Counted from the first letter of the stretch, positions 22,814 to 31,877 are shown. The stretch is DNA of 46,060 nt from Clostridia bacterium (GCA_017416185.1 JAFQDF010000010.1:1-46060); one strand, 5' to 3'. The notes: generated by a model from the letters alone, not told the origin. Made by a program: numbers and translations.

Positions 22814-25800
22814 CAGTTAAACTTAAATGAATATATCTTTGCGTTCTTCATTTCAAAGGTGAGGATGACGTTATTGGAGGCAAGCTCACCGTCGAAGGTA
22901 ACGGTCTTTGCGATCTCGTCACCTGAGATCCAACCGCTTGTAACAGAGTTTCCTGCCGCATCGGTCATAGTAACCTTGACCTGACCGTCAAAGTTAAGCT
23001 CAAGGCTGTTGCCCTCCTTGATAAGAGGCTTGGTTGTGAGCTTACTGCCTGTTACCGCCATAAATCCGTCGGTACGCACGGTGTAGCGGGTGAGGACGTC
23101 GCACTTCTTTGAAGAGTCATACTCATCCATAAAGAAGGAGATCTCCCTCTCGCTTGTCTGTATCATACCTGCGGTAGGATAGCCGCAATCGGGGTATACG
23201 TACATCTGACCCTCGGCGGGAGCAAGGATAGGACCGCTTGAACGGTTCCAGTTAAGGCGGTCACGGCTCGACATAAAGTAGACGTCTGTCCACTTGTCAC
23301 CCTTTGAATCAAGAACAAAATGGGTAGGCATACCGATATAGAGTCCGTCGCTTCTCTCATACTGGGTAATAGCATTGGCGTACATCTGGATATCACGGCC
23401 GTCCTTATATACGATAGGCTCGGGTGTGGTCCAGTTGACACAGTCGTCGCTGTACGCAACACGGGTGTCACGGATAAGATTGGTGGGGTTATACTCTACG
23501 TAGTCACGGCTGAGGTTATAGTTGCCGTTCTCGTGGAAGCCTCGCACAAAAGCAACGTACTTGCCGATGTTGGCATCCCAGAACACGGTGTTAAGGGTGT
23601 CAAAGAAGCATCCGCCGGTTTCCTCGGGACGACCCATCATCTTGGTCTCTGCGGGATAGAAGTCGAAGTAATCGCCGTTATTGTAGGTGTGTTCAAGGAA
23701 AAGTCCGTCGCCCCACTGACCGTAGATGCCCTTGATCTTTTCGGTGGCATTGGGGTTATTGTCATAGAAAACGTAGAGGGCAGAGGGGCTTACCAGTTCG
23801 CTTGTAACGATGTTGGTGTAGCTCTCTCCCGTATAGGTGTTGGAACGAAGGTTAGGGCGCTTCCAGTTAAGGCCGTCGGTGGAGGTGAGGTAACAAACTC
23901 TGCGTCTGTTGGAGAAGCCCGTATAATACATACGGTAGGTTCCGTCAGGCATATTTACTATGTTGGGGAATACGATACCGCCGGTCTCGTAGGCCTTGTT
24001 AAAGGTAAATACGTTATTCTGTCTTGTATACTCGCCGTTTACGATGCTGTAGCTGCCGTCGCTTTCGTTGATGATAGTGTCATCCCAGAGCATCTGACGG
24101 TTAGAGCCTATCTCGATGCTGTCGGCAAAGGCATCCTCTATGGGGATGATATAATAGTTATAGCTGTCGTCGTCATACTGAACGCAGAAGCTGTAGATAC
24201 CCGCTTTAAGACCGGTTATAACGATATTTCCGTTTTCGTCGATATCGCTTGCCTTAAGGGTAACGCTTCCCTCGGCACGTTTGATCTCGGCAGAGGTGGA
24301 ATATCTGCCCTCGGCATAACGGAGGTTTACAAGTCCCTCAAGACCTGTAAAGGTAAGCTTGCCTGCACTCTTGGCAAGGGTGGGCTTTTTGAGCTTAACG
24401 TCATAGTGATAAGCTTCAACGTAGCCGTTGTTATATTCAACGATAACCGTCACCCTGCCCTCTTCACGGTACTGAAGGGTATAGGGATCCTGTCCCTTGA
24501 CAACAGACTTGTCAGAGAAGTTTCTTGCTCCATCCGCACGCTTGGTGTCACCGGGAGTATTGTATGTACCGTAGGCGGTACGGATGACCTTAAGATCGGG
24601 TATATTGGAAACAACTAACTGCAGGCCGTTGGGAGTAAATACAGGCTTATCAACGGTAAGATCTATATAGAGATACTCGCTCGTGCCGTCGGCGTAACGG
24701 ATAAGCACTGTATGTACACCGGGCTGTGAAACCGTATAGGTATAATCGTGCTTGCCCGCTATCTTGACCGAGGTAACGTTAACTATATAGTCAGCCTTGA
24801 GCTCGGCATAGGTCTTATACTCACCCTTGGCAATAAAGAAATCCTTGACGTCACCTCTTAAATCGTTAAGTGTTATCTTAACGCCGTAGGAGGTAAGGTA
24901 GGTCTTGATGTTGTCTACTGCAAAGTGAACAAAGTATTCACCCCCGTCCTTCATTCTTATCCAGACGGTATATTCGCCCTCTTTAGCAAGCTCGTAGCTG
25001 TAGATTCCGTCAACGGTGCCGTTAACGAGAGTCTTGTTGTCTACTGCCACGTTACCCTCTGCCGCCTTTATCTCGGCGGGGGTGTTATAGGTTCCCATTG
25101 CAAACCTAATATCCTTTATATCATTTGCAAGGGTGATATTCATTACGTAATTAGAGGTACTTACATAAGGTACCTTAAGTGCGGGGATAACCTCCTCCTC
25201 GGTGTAATCACAGTTAGCACAGCTCTTACGCTTAAGACCGTTTTGGGTATCGGTGGCATCCTCTATGATCACCCAATCGCTCATAACGTGTCCCTCTGCC
25301 TTTGCGATATCCTCGGAGAGGACTGCGTTACACTTGGTACAGTAGGTTATGACCGAGCCGTCCTCGGTACAGGTAACGTCGGTGATAACAGGATCTCCGG
25401 CAACGTGTCCCGTAGGCATAATGGGAGAGGTCTGTATCTCGGTACAGTGGGAGCAGTATTTGGTCTTTATACCCATCATGGTGCAGGTAGGCTCCTTGGT
25501 CACTACCCAATCGCCCCAGCGGTGACCCACGTCTGCGTGGTTAAGGGTAAGACCGTAAGCCTTGGCAGAGGTGCCGTTGGTATGACATCCGTTATATCCA
25601 TCATAGGTGGACTCGCACACGGTAATAAAGCGTCCCCAGGTGTCAACACTGCCACTCGCGGTAACATATCTGTCCATATACATACAAGCCGCACGGGAAA
25701 CAGAGCTTACGGTTGCAAGCTGAGCCTGCGTTACGTTAAGCCCCAGTGACTTAACGTCTGCTACTATAACAGACCAAGGAATACACATCTCAAAGCACCA

Positions 25801-26361
25801 GCCTGTGTCGGTTATCATACCCTTTGCAGTAACGGAGGATGTAATATCCTTTTCGCTTACCTGAGAGCGGTAGACCTTGACGGTATTGTCAGCCATAATG
25901 CCGACATTGTACCAGGGTGTAGTCTGCTTAGATGTGTTCTTTTCAAAAACGCCCATAGGGTCAAGCATCAGGGTCATAACGTCGCCGTTAAAGCCGTAGG
26001 GACGGCTTGAGCCTGAGTTGTTTATATTGTCATAACCGGTTGTCGCCACAAAGGAGTTGGCAATGCTGTGGTCATAGATATCAGCGGCAAAATAAAGACC
26101 GCCTGCATCGTATGCAAAGTAGACCTTTGCTGTTGAGGTAGGTGCATTGATCCCCCAGAAGCGTCCGAGGGTAGAGTCATTTAACTCCGCAGCCTCAGAC
26201 CACACGCCTGTGGTCTCAATGCTGCCGTCAACAGAAGGTGTTCCCTTTGGCATATTGACAGCGGGGTTCTGCGTTACGTTCCCTGCATAGCCGAATATAC
26301 CCATAGGCATAAGCATGCAGAGACAAAGGATCGATGACATAAATCTTACAAAGTTTTTCAT
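22813..26361 (-). CDS. Large secreted protein: CBM9-like, CxxC repeat, four beta repeats, beta-propeller
   Basis: An 1182-residue exported protein. A signal peptide (about 1-27) precedes a CBM9/DOMON-like sugar-binding domain (about 35-255, with PSVDGSIETTGVWSEAAEL). Next come three cysteine-pair modules (about 280-392: CSHC, CTKC, CANC, with HRWGDWVVTKEPTC), a type common on clostridial surface proteins. Four related modules of about 85 residues follow (about 400-745), sharing the phrase IRFAMGTYNTPAEIKAAEG or close variants. The C-terminal 430 residues read like a five-bladed propeller of the GH43/GH32 type (PDGTYRMYYTGFSNRRRVCYLTSTDGLNWKRPN). It probably binds or cleaves a polysaccharide outside the cell. 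No sortase motif or dockerin is seen. GGAGGGCGGT precedes the ATG. Confidence 0.85.
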   Translation of the reverse strand: MKNFVRFMSSILCLCMLMPMGIFGYAGNVTQNPAVNMPKGTPSVDGSIETTGVWSEAAELNDSTLGRFWGINAPTSTAKVYFAYDAGGLYFAADIYDHSIANSFVATTGYDNINNSGSSRPYGFNGDVMTLMLDPMGVFEKNTSKQTTPWYNVGIMADNTVKVYRSQVSEKDITSSVTAKGMITDTGWCFEMCIPWSVIVADVKSLGLNVTQAQLATVSSVSRAACMYMDRYVTASGSVDTWGRFITVCESTYDGYNGCHTNGTSAKAYGLTLNHADVGHRWGDWVVTKEPTCTMMGIKTKYCSHCTEIQTSPIMPTGHVAGDPVITDVTCTEDGSVITYCTKCNAVLSEDIAKAEGHVMSDWVIIEDATDTQNGLKRKSCANCDYTEEEVIPALKVPYVSTSNYVMNITLANDIKDIRFAMGTYNTPAEIKAAEGNVAVDNKTLVNGTVDGIYSYELAKEGEYTVWIRMKDGGEYFVHFAVDNIKTYLTSYGVKITLNDLRGDVKDFFIAKGEYKTYAELKADYIVNVTSVKIAGKHDYTYTVSQPGVHTVLIRYADGTSEYLYIDLTVDKPVFTPNGLQLVVSNIPDLKVIRTAYGTYNTPGDTKRADGARNFSDKSVVKGQDPYTLQYREEGRVTVIVEYNNGYVEAYHYDVKLKKPTLAKSAGKLTFTGLEGLVNLRYAEGRYSTSAEIKRAEGSVTLKASDIDENGNIVITGLKAGIYSFCVQYDDDSYNYYIIPIEDAFADSIEIGSNRQMLWDDTIINESDGSYSIVNGEYTRQNNVFTFNKAYETGGIVFPNIVNMPDGTYRMYYTGFSNRRRVCYLTSTDGLNWKRPNLRSNTYTGESYTNIVTSELVSPSALYVFYDNNPNATEKIKGIYGQWGDGLFLEHTYNNGDYFDFYPAETKMMGRPEETGGCFFDTLNTVFWDANIGKYVAFVRGFHENGNYNLSRDYVEYNPTNLIRDTRVAYSDDCVNWTTPEPIVYKDGRDIQMYANAITQYERSDGLYIGMPTHFVLDSKGDKWTDVYFMSSRDRLNWNRSSGPILAPAEGQMYVYPDCGYPTAGMIQTSEREISFFMDEYDSSKKCDVLTRYTVRTDGFMAVTGSKLTTKPLIKEGNSLELNFDGQVKVTMTDAAGNSVTSGWISGDEIAKTVTFDGELASNNVILTFEMKNAKIYSFKFN

Positions 26362-26376
26362 ACCGCCCTCCGAAAT

Positions 26377-26393
26377 AATTAGGTAACCTAATT
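26377..26393. promoter_or_regulatory. Palindromic operator candidate ahead of the large secreted protein gene
   Basis: AATTAGGT-A-ACCTAATT, a perfect 17-bp palindrome 16 bases before the start codon. The TTAGGT...ACCTAA halves recall DtxR/IdeR-type sites, but the spacing is shorter than the classical 19-bp box, so the regulator is not assigned. Confidence 0.45.
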
Positions 26394-26427
26394 TTAACAC
26401 TAATACAAGGAAATGTCAATAATGGAA

Positions 26428-26449
26428 AAAGCATCCCGAAGGATGCTTT
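26428..26449 (-). terminator. Terminator of the zinc-ribbon/membrane protein operon
   Basis: Stem AAAGCATCC/GGATGCTTT with tetraloop; on the minus strand it is followed by TTTTTCC. It touches the stop codon of the gene at 26448. Confidence 0.8.
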
Positions 26450-27104
26450 ACTTAAGATACAATTCATCCACGCCCAAGAACGCTTCGGCATTGATGGCGC
26501 TGGTCATCGGGATCACTACCTGCGCCCCGCAGGTCTCACAAAATACTCGGATATTTTCATACTCGGGAGCAACGAACTCAAAATTATATCTGGGGAGCTC
26601 GTCAGACGAACAGTTGCAATGGATATTTCCTTCATCCCGAAGCTCTATCAGCATAAATCGTATCACGTCGTCTACAAAGGGATCGTCCGCACTGTCAAGA
26701 CTATTGTCCTTGTGAAGTCCGTCAAGGCTTGTAACTCCTGCCTCCTCGAACATACCCAGCAGCATTGATTCGTTCTCCTTCAATGCCTCAAGCACCGCAT
26801 CCTTTGAGCCGATAAAACAGATATCAAGCCCCGTATAAGTACAACCCAATCTGAACAGCTCCTTTGAAAAGAACACACCTGTGGAAACGGTGTAATTATG
26901 AGGCTTGGGACAAATGATACAGGGTGCGGTTATACGTACCGATTTTTCCTTGGTGTACTGAAGTATAAGCTCGCTTTTTCCGCAGGAGCATTTCAGCTTT
27001 ATCATATCTCCCGTCAACGAAAAAACACCTACAACACTCATTACTCCCGCTCCGCAATGAGGACAGCGGTATGCAACCGTGGTTTCTTTAGAGTCTAAGA
27101 TCAT
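26448..27104 (-). CDS. Unknown cytoplasmic protein with zinc-binding cysteine pairs
   Basis: A 218-residue protein I do not recognise by name. It begins with a zinc-ribbon-like CPHCG (about residue 14) paired with a CSCGKS (about 39). It has a CIICPKPHNY segment in the middle, a CNCSS near residue 165, and a C-terminal CETCG. These could form two zinc sites. No membrane segment or signal is seen. It begins one base after the stop of the membrane-anchored protein gene upstream, so the two form an operon. Similar cysteine-rich proteins are common in Oscillospirales genomes without known function. Confidence 0.7.
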   Translation of the reverse strand: MILDSKETTVAYRCPHCGAGVMSVVGVFSLTGDMIKLKCSCGKSELILQYTKEKSVRITAPCIICPKPHNYTVSTGVFFSKELFRLGCTYTGLDICFIGSKDAVLEALKENESMLLGMFEEAGVTSLDGLHKDNSLDSADDPFVDDVIRFMLIELRDEGNIHCNCSSDELPRYNFEFVAPEYENIRVFCETCGAQVVIPMTSAINAEAFLGVDELYLK

Positions 27105-27105
27105 T

Positions 27106-27771
27106 TTATCTTCCTTTCAACAGCTCCTCGCCGGGTAAAAAGCCCTCTGTAGGCTTCATATCGTCGGGAAGCTCCTTTTCAAATTTATAGTCTTCACGTT
27201 CAAGCTCGGAATAATACAGAGGAAGCTTACCTACCGCAATTTCGGGAAGCTCGCCGTTCTCCATATCGTCTATACAGTAGACCATTATCTGTATATCTCC
27301 TACCTTGCGCATATTAACACCGTCAAAAACAAGTCTGTAATAGGTATAGCGCCCCTCGGTGACCCGTTTATAAGTGAAATCGCGGTAAACATTGCCCTCA
27401 TTATCCACAAGAGTAAAAGTAAAGTGGTTATCCTCTATGGGCATCTCCTCGTCTCTTTCCTCGGAAAGATATTCAAGGGTACTGTGGTTATAACGAACGG
27501 TAAACTGCCATTGGGAAAGCGAAGGAATATACCTTGACTTACTTACCGAAAAATATCCGTCCTCGGTGAAGGTGCGCTCGTCATAGACCTTGATATATTC
27601 TACCCTGAATTCCTCGGGGTACTTTTCATATTCCTCTATCATCGCCTCGCTCCAGACAAGAGTACTTATTTCTCCGTCTGCGTCACAGGCAAAAAGTATT
27701 ATAAGCAAAACAACTATCAGCCCCGCAAGAGCAGTTACGCCCCAGCTCAGTATACTGCCAAATTTCTTCAT
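27106..27771 (-). CDS. Unknown membrane-anchored extracytoplasmic protein
   Basis: A 221-residue protein. AAGGAG before the ATG at 27771 fixes the start; an earlier in-frame ATG has no site. One membrane helix (about residues 9-31, WGVTALAGLIVVLLIILFAC) anchors an extracytoplasmic domain rich in tyrosine, glutamate and beta-strand patterns (FRVEYIKVYDERTFTEDGY, then QWQFTVRYNHSTLEYL). FTLVDNEGNVYRDFTY suggests an immunoglobulin-like or jelly-roll fold. I recognise no family. It is the first gene of a two-gene operon with the zinc-ribbon-type protein. Confidence 0.7.
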   Translation of the reverse strand: MKKFGSILSWGVTALAGLIVVLLIILFACDADGEISTLVWSEAMIEEYEKYPEEFRVEYIKVYDERTFTEDGYFSVSKSRYIPSLSQWQFTVRYNHSTLEYLSEERDEEMPIEDNHFTFTLVDNEGNVYRDFTYKRVTEGRYTYYRLVFDGVNMRKVGDIQIMVYCIDDMENGELPEIAVGKLPLYYSELEREDYKFEKELPDDMKPTEGFLPGEELLKGR

Positions 27772-27850
27772 TTTCACTCCTTGAGATAGATATATTCCTA
27801 TTCTATCATAAAAAATGTGAAGTTTCAAGATAAAAATTTATACTATATTA

Positions 27851-27880
27851 TTGAAATATTATATCGTAATATGGTATAAT
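27851..27880 (+). promoter_or_regulatory. Promoter of the aminotransferase-trpS operon
   Basis: TTGAAA (27851-27856), 18 bases, TATAAT (27875-27880), 33 bases before the start codon. Confidence 0.7.
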
Positions 27881-27912
27881 TGATAATTAGTAAATATAAG
27901 AGAGGCATCAAT

Positions 27913-29106
27913 ATGAATTACAATTTTTCCGAAAAGCTTAAAAATATGCAGCCCTCTGCGATCCGTGAGATCTTCAAGAGCCTTACAGATCCTTCCATAA
28001 TTGCTTTTGCGGCAGGCAATCCCGCCCCCGAATCCTTTCCTATAGAGGCTATAGCGAAGATATCGGATAATATACTTAAGACAGACCCTGTCAAGGCTCT
28101 GCAGTACGGTATAACCGAAGGCTATCCCAAGCTCCGTGAGCTTGTGGCAAAACGTCTTGACACAAAGTTCGGTATCGGACGCCCCGATGATATGACCATA
28201 ATCGTATCCGGCGGTCAGCAGGGTATCGAGCTTACCTGCAAGACCCTCTGCAACGAGGGCGACACCGTTCTCTGTGAGAATCCCAGCTTTATAGGCAGTC
28301 TTAACTCCTTCCGTTCGAACGGAGCGGTAGTCAAGGGCATACCTATGAATGAAGACGGTATAGACACAGCCCTTCTTGAAGAGGCACTTAAAAACGACCC
28401 CAAGGTAAAGCTGCTTTACCTTATACCCACATTCCAGAATCCTACCGGCAGAACAATGTCCCTCAAGACCAGATGCGAGGTCTATGAGCTTGCTGTTCGT
28501 TACGGTGTCATCATTCTTGAGGACAACCCCTACGGAGAGCTTCGCTTTGAGGGTAAGGAGCTTCCCACACTCAAGTCTATGGACACCGAGGGTATAGTAG
28601 TTTACTGCGGTTCGTTTTCCAAGGTTTTGTCCTCGGGTATGCGTATAGGCTTCCTCTGCGCAAACGAGAAGCTTATGCAGAAGATAGTCGTGGCAAAGCA
28701 GGGTGAGGACGTACATACACCTATGCTGCCCCAGATGATCTGCGCAGACTATATCGAGCAGTACGATCTTGATGCTCATATCAAATCCATACAGGATCTC
28801 TACAGGCACAAGTGCGGTATAATGCTCGAGGCACTTGACAGATATATGCCTGATTGTGTAAAATATACCCGTCCCGAGGGAGGTCTGTTCTTATGGTGCA
28901 CCCTTCCCGAAGGAATAGAGCTTAATGAATTTGTACAGGCAGCTCTGAAGCGTAAGGTGGCTGTAGTTCCCGGAACAGCATTCAACTGCGATACCGAGGC
29001 AGGTTCGGATGCCTTCCGTGTGACCTATGCTACTCCTACCGAGGAGCAGATAACAGAGGGTATAAAGATCTTAGGTGAGCTTGTCACCGAATTTATGAAA
29101 GGTTAA
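27913..29106 (+). CDS. PLP-dependent aminotransferase, class I/II
   Basis: A 397-residue fold-type I aminotransferase. The N terminus IIAFAAGNPAPESFPIEAI, the QYGITEGYPKLRELVAKRL motif, and YLIPTFQNPTGRTMS are typical of the 2-aminoadipate/aromatic aminotransferase (LysN, ARO8-like) subgroup. The PLP lysine is in YCGSFSKVLSSGMRIGF, and the substrate-binding arginine is in FRVTYATP. GAGAGG before the ATG at 27913 supports that start over one 11 codons upstream. It is followed after two bases by trpS. Family substrates are 2-aminoadipate, aromatic or branched amino acids; pairing with tryptophanyl-tRNA synthetase hints at aromatic amino acids but is weak evidence. Confidence 0.88.
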   Translation: MNYNFSEKLKNMQPSAIREIFKSLTDPSIIAFAAGNPAPESFPIEAIAKISDNILKTDPVKALQYGITEGYPKLRELVAKRLDTKFGIGRPDDMTIIVSGGQQGIELTCKTLCNEGDTVLCENPSFIGSLNSFRSNGAVVKGIPMNEDGIDTALLEEALKNDPKVKLLYLIPTFQNPTGRTMSLKTRCEVYELAVRYGVIILEDNPYGELRFEGKELPTLKSMDTEGIVVYCGSFSKVLSSGMRIGFLCANEKLMQKIVVAKQGEDVHTPMLPQMICADYIEQYDLDAHIKSIQDLYRHKCGIMLEALDRYMPDCVKYTRPEGGLFLWCTLPEGIELNEFVQAALKRKVAVVPGTAFNCDTEAGSDAFRVTYATPTEEQITEGIKILGELVTEFMKG

Positions 29107-29107
29107 A

Positions 29108-30112
29108 ATGACAATGGATGATAAGAAGATAATTTTCTCAGGTGTACAGCCCAGCGGTATACTTACCATAGGCAACTATCTGGGAGCAATAAAAAACTGG
29201 GGTGCATTTCAAGAGGACAACAACTGTATCTTCTGCGTTGTTGATATGCACGCCATCACGGTACGTCAGGTTCCCGCAGACCTGAGAAAGAGAACATACG
29301 AGACCCTTGCCATCTATATGGCCTGCGGTATCAGTCCCGAAAAGAGTACGCTCTTCGTACAGAGCCACGTTGGAGCACACGCAGAGCTTGCCTGGGCGCT
29401 CAACTGCTACACTATGTTCGGTGAGCTGTCCCGTATGACCCAGTTCAAGGACAAGTCCAAAAAGAACGCGGACAACATCAATGCAGGTCTCTTTACCTAT
29501 CCCGTGCTGATGGCATCCGATATTCTCCTATATCAGACAGACCTCGTTCCCGTAGGTCAGGACCAGATGCAGCATATCGAGCTTGCAAGAGATATTGCCC
29601 AGCGCTTCAATCAGGTATACTCTCCCACCTTTACCGTTCCCGAAGGCTTTATACCTAAGTCAGGTGCTAAAATAATGTCTTTAGGAGACCCCACAAAGAA
29701 GATGAGCAAATCTGACGAAAACGTAAACGGCTTCGTATCCCTTCTTGATGACCGCGACACCATAATCCGTAAGTTCAAGCGTGCGGTGACCGACTCTGAT
29801 ACGGTTGTCTGCCGCGGCGAGGAAAAGCACGGTGTCAACAACCTTATGACCATATACTCCTGCTTTACCGGTAAGAGCGACGAGGAGATAGTAAAGGAAT
29901 TTGAAGGTAAGGGCTACGGCGATTTCAAATTAGCCGTAGGCGAGGCTGTTGCAGACGGTCTTGCTCCCGTGCAGGCAGAATTCAACAAGCTTATGGCAGA
30001 CAAGGGCTACCTTGAATCTGTTATGAAGGAAGGCGCTGACAGAGCCAACCGTATGGCATACAAAACTCTGGCTAAGGTATACCGTAAGTTAGGCTTTGTA
30101 GGTCGCATTTAA
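29108..30112 (+). CDS. trpS: Tryptophan-tRNA ligase
   Basis: A 334-residue class I synthetase. The HIGH-type motif is the variant PSGILTIGNYLG and the KMSKS loop is complete (PTKKMSKSDEN). ALNCYTMFGELSRMTQFKDKS and YPVLMASDILLYQTDLVPVGQDQMQH are family-typical. It lies directly after the aminotransferase stop and should be co-transcribed; no T-box leader is seen ahead of the operon. A copy of the dispersed repeat starts at its stop codon. Confidence 0.96.
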   Translation: MTMDDKKIIFSGVQPSGILTIGNYLGAIKNWGAFQEDNNCIFCVVDMHAITVRQVPADLRKRTYETLAIYMACGISPEKSTLFVQSHVGAHAELAWALNCYTMFGELSRMTQFKDKSKKNADNINAGLFTYPVLMASDILLYQTDLVPVGQDQMQHIELARDIAQRFNQVYSPTFTVPEGFIPKSGAKIMSLGDPTKKMSKSDENVNGFVSLLDDRDTIIRKFKRAVTDSDTVVCRGEEKHGVNNLMTIYSCFTGKSDEEIVKEFEGKGYGDFKLAVGEAVADGLAPVQAEFNKLMADKGYLESVMKEGADRANRMAYKTLAKVYRKLGFVGRI

Positions 30113-30201
30113 GGGGCAAGTTGCCCCACCAAAACTGCGCTCTGCAGATCACAAGCAGTTTTTTGTTTATCTCACGCCACAACGCAGTTTCCTACACATT
30201 T
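30113..30201 (+). repeat. Dispersed intergenic repeat, copy C
   Basis: Palindrome GGGGCAA-G-TTGCCCC (30113-30127), then ACCAAAACTGCGCTCTG and a tail with CACGCCACAACGCAG and TTTCCTACACATTTAAAAA. Here no terminator follows: the tail abuts the ribosome site of the next gene. Confidence 0.65.
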
Positions 30202-30216
30202 AAAAAGGAGTAACGT

Positions 30217-31347
30217 ATGAGTTACACAGAGATAATAACCGGGATATTCACCGAAAATATCGTGAATTCCCTTGTCTACGGAATCGCGGCAATGATTTGT
30301 GCTTTTCTTATAGCATTTACCAGCACCCCTGCTGTCCGTGTTCTGGCATATAAAATGGGAGCAATAGACATTCCCACCGACAACCGCAGAATGCACAAAA
30401 AACCTGTTCCCCGTCTCGGCGGTCTGGCGATATATCTGGGTTTTGTACTGACCACCCTTATATTCTCGGAGGTTTCTCCTACACTTATAACCATCTGGTT
30501 GGGCGGCACAGCCATAGTTATACTTGGTATGCTTGATGACGTGCTCAGACTCAAGGCTGTAATAAAGCTGATAGTTCAGATAGGTGTTGCAGGTATTGCA
30601 GTTTGGCAGGGACTCACCATCGAGCGTATCACGGTGGCGGGACAGACTATAGAGTTCGGCTCCCTTGCCATCCCGATCACGATGCTCTGGATAGTGGGCT
30701 TAACCAACGCTATTAATCTTATCGACGGTCTCGACGGACTTTCCTGCGGTGTTTCCGCAATATCCGCAATATCGCTTTTGCTGGTATCTCTGGTACTGGG
30801 CGAAAACCCTGCTACTACAGTTCTTATCGGTATCCTTGCAGGCTCCTGTCTTGGATTTCTACCCTTTAACACAAATCCCGCAAAGATATTTATGGGTGAT
30901 ACAGGTGCGCTGTTCTTAGGCTACACCCTGTCGGTAGTCTCTATATCGGGTGTACTGAAGATGCATACCATCGTATCCTTCATTATCCCTCTTCTTATAT
31001 TTGCATTCCCGATATTAGATACTGCGTTTGCCTTTACAAGAAGAATTCTCCACGGCAAATCCCCCTTCTCTCCCGACAGAGGTCACCTGCATCACAGACT
31101 TATTGATATGGGTCTTAACCAGAAGCAGGTAGTGGCTATCCTCTATTCCCTCTGCGCTATCCTTGGTCTTTCTGCGCTTATGTTCACAGGGGACAAGCTC
31201 TGGAGATCGGGCCTTATCGTGGTAATAGGTCTTGTGCTTCTCATTGTAAACTTCGCGCTCCTCAAGAACCCAAATACCCGTGAGAAGACAGGTATAGACC
31301 AGATGACAAAAAAGGCTGAGGACAGTAGTAAAAAGACCGACCTTTAA
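30217..31347 (+). CDS. Undecaprenyl-phosphate N-acetylhexosamine-1-phosphate transferase (TagO/WecA-like)
   Basis: A 376-residue polytopic enzyme of the MraY/WecA family with about ten membrane helices. It starts wall teichoic acid or other surface glycan synthesis by moving GlcNAc-1-phosphate to undecaprenyl phosphate. Conserved cytosolic motifs are DIPTDNRRMHKKPVPRLGG, LGMLDDVLRLK, NAINLIDGLDGLSCGVS, FNTNPAKIFMGDTGALFLGY and the HLHHRLIDMG histidine motif that separates TagO/WecA from MraY. AAAAAGGAG precedes the ATG. A hydrophilic tail follows the last helix. No other glycan genes are adjacent. Confidence 0.9.
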   Translation: MSYTEIITGIFTENIVNSLVYGIAAMICAFLIAFTSTPAVRVLAYKMGAIDIPTDNRRMHKKPVPRLGGLAIYLGFVLTTLIFSEVSPTLITIWLGGTAIVILGMLDDVLRLKAVIKLIVQIGVAGIAVWQGLTIERITVAGQTIEFGSLAIPITMLWIVGLTNAINLIDGLDGLSCGVSAISAISLLLVSLVLGENPATTVLIGILAGSCLGFLPFNTNPAKIFMGDTGALFLGYTLSVVSISGVLKMHTIVSFIIPLLIFAFPILDTAFAFTRRILHGKSPFSPDRGHLHHRLIDMGLNQKQVVAILYSLCAILGLSALMFTGDKLWRSGLIVVIGLVLLIVNFALLKNPNTREKTGIDQMTKKAEDSSKKTDL

Positions 31348-31420
31348 CGGGTGCGTAAAACAGCGATTCTGAAAAACTGCTATTTTACGGCATCTGTCAG
31401 CAGGATTAAAAATAACTACG

Positions 31421-31463
31421 AAAAGAACGATGTCAAGTCGAAAGACTTAACATCGTTCTTTTT
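31421..31463 (+). terminator. Terminator of the TagO/WecA-like gene
   Basis: Outer stem AAAAGAACGATGT/ACATCGTTCTTTT, inner stem AAGTC/GACTT closed by a GAAA tetraloop, and T tail. Confidence 0.9.
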
Positions 31464-31600
31464 GCGCAAATCATTGAAATCACGAAGGCTTCACCTTCAA
31501 GCTCCGGTAATCCTACGAGCTTAGCTTTGGTATGGTCTGCAGGTGCTTTAAAATTATGGGTATATTCGCAAAAGTAAATAATGTAACGTAGTGTATCACA

Positions 31601-31629
31601 TTGACAAAACGCCTGATTTATGCTATGAT
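31601..31629 (+). promoter_or_regulatory. Promoter of the small HTH gene
   Basis: TTGACA (31601-31606), 17 bases, TATGAT (31624-31629). The start codon follows at 31660 with GGGAGG just upstream. Confidence 0.75.
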
Positions 31630-31659
31630 AATGCACAATTGATGCAGGGAGGTCGCTAA

Positions 31660-31875
31660 ATGAGTTTAGGAGATGCTATAAAAATTTCCCGACAGAAAGC
31701 TTTGTTTACACAGCAGGATTTTGCACAGAAGCTGAACGTAGCACTTTCAACAGTCAATCGTTGGGAACTTAATAAAACCAAGCCGAATATGAAAGCAATG
31801 AAAAAGCTTAGAGATTTTTGCGATGAATATGGAGCGGACTACAAAATAATAGAAAAAGAGTGGTTGGTGATTTGA
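31660..31875 (+). CDS. Small XRE-type helix-turn-helix protein
   Basis: A 71-residue DNA-binding protein: IKISRQKALFTQQDFAQKLNVALSTVNRWELNKTKPNMKAMKKLRDFC. The TQQDFAQKL...STVNRWE pattern is a standard HTH_3 domain, and nothing else is present. Similar single-domain proteins often accompany restriction-modification or mobile genes, none of which are seen here. It follows an unexplained segment that may be a gene remnant and precedes a tRNA-like sequence on the other strand, so the region 31465-31985 may be the scar of a mobile element. Confidence 0.8.
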   Translation: MSLGDAIKISRQKALFTQQDFAQKLNVALSTVNRWELNKTKPNMKAMKKLRDFCDEYGADYKIIEKEWLVI

Positions 31876-31877
31876 GC

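Larger units (their letters stand above)
31348..31659. other. 312-base gap with terminator, unexplained segment and promoter
   Basis: Contents in order: an imperfect hairpin (31354-31399), a strong terminator (31421-31463), then about 130 bases with no gene I can support, then the promoter at 31601. The middle part is open in one frame on each strand for 40-60 codons without a credible start, so it may be a gene remnant, but I cannot name it. Confidence 0.4.

Noticed and set aside
23320..25749. Long open frames (432 and 274 codons) on the plus strand opposite the large secreted protein
   Set aside because: They lack ribosome sites and recognisable domains. They mirror the third-position bias of the minus-strand gene, which has a signal peptide and clear modules.
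27859..28809. 316-codon frame on the minus strand opposite the aminotransferase
   Set aside because: The plus-strand frame has all aminotransferase motifs, a promoter and a ribosome site. The minus frame is a shadow with no family signal.
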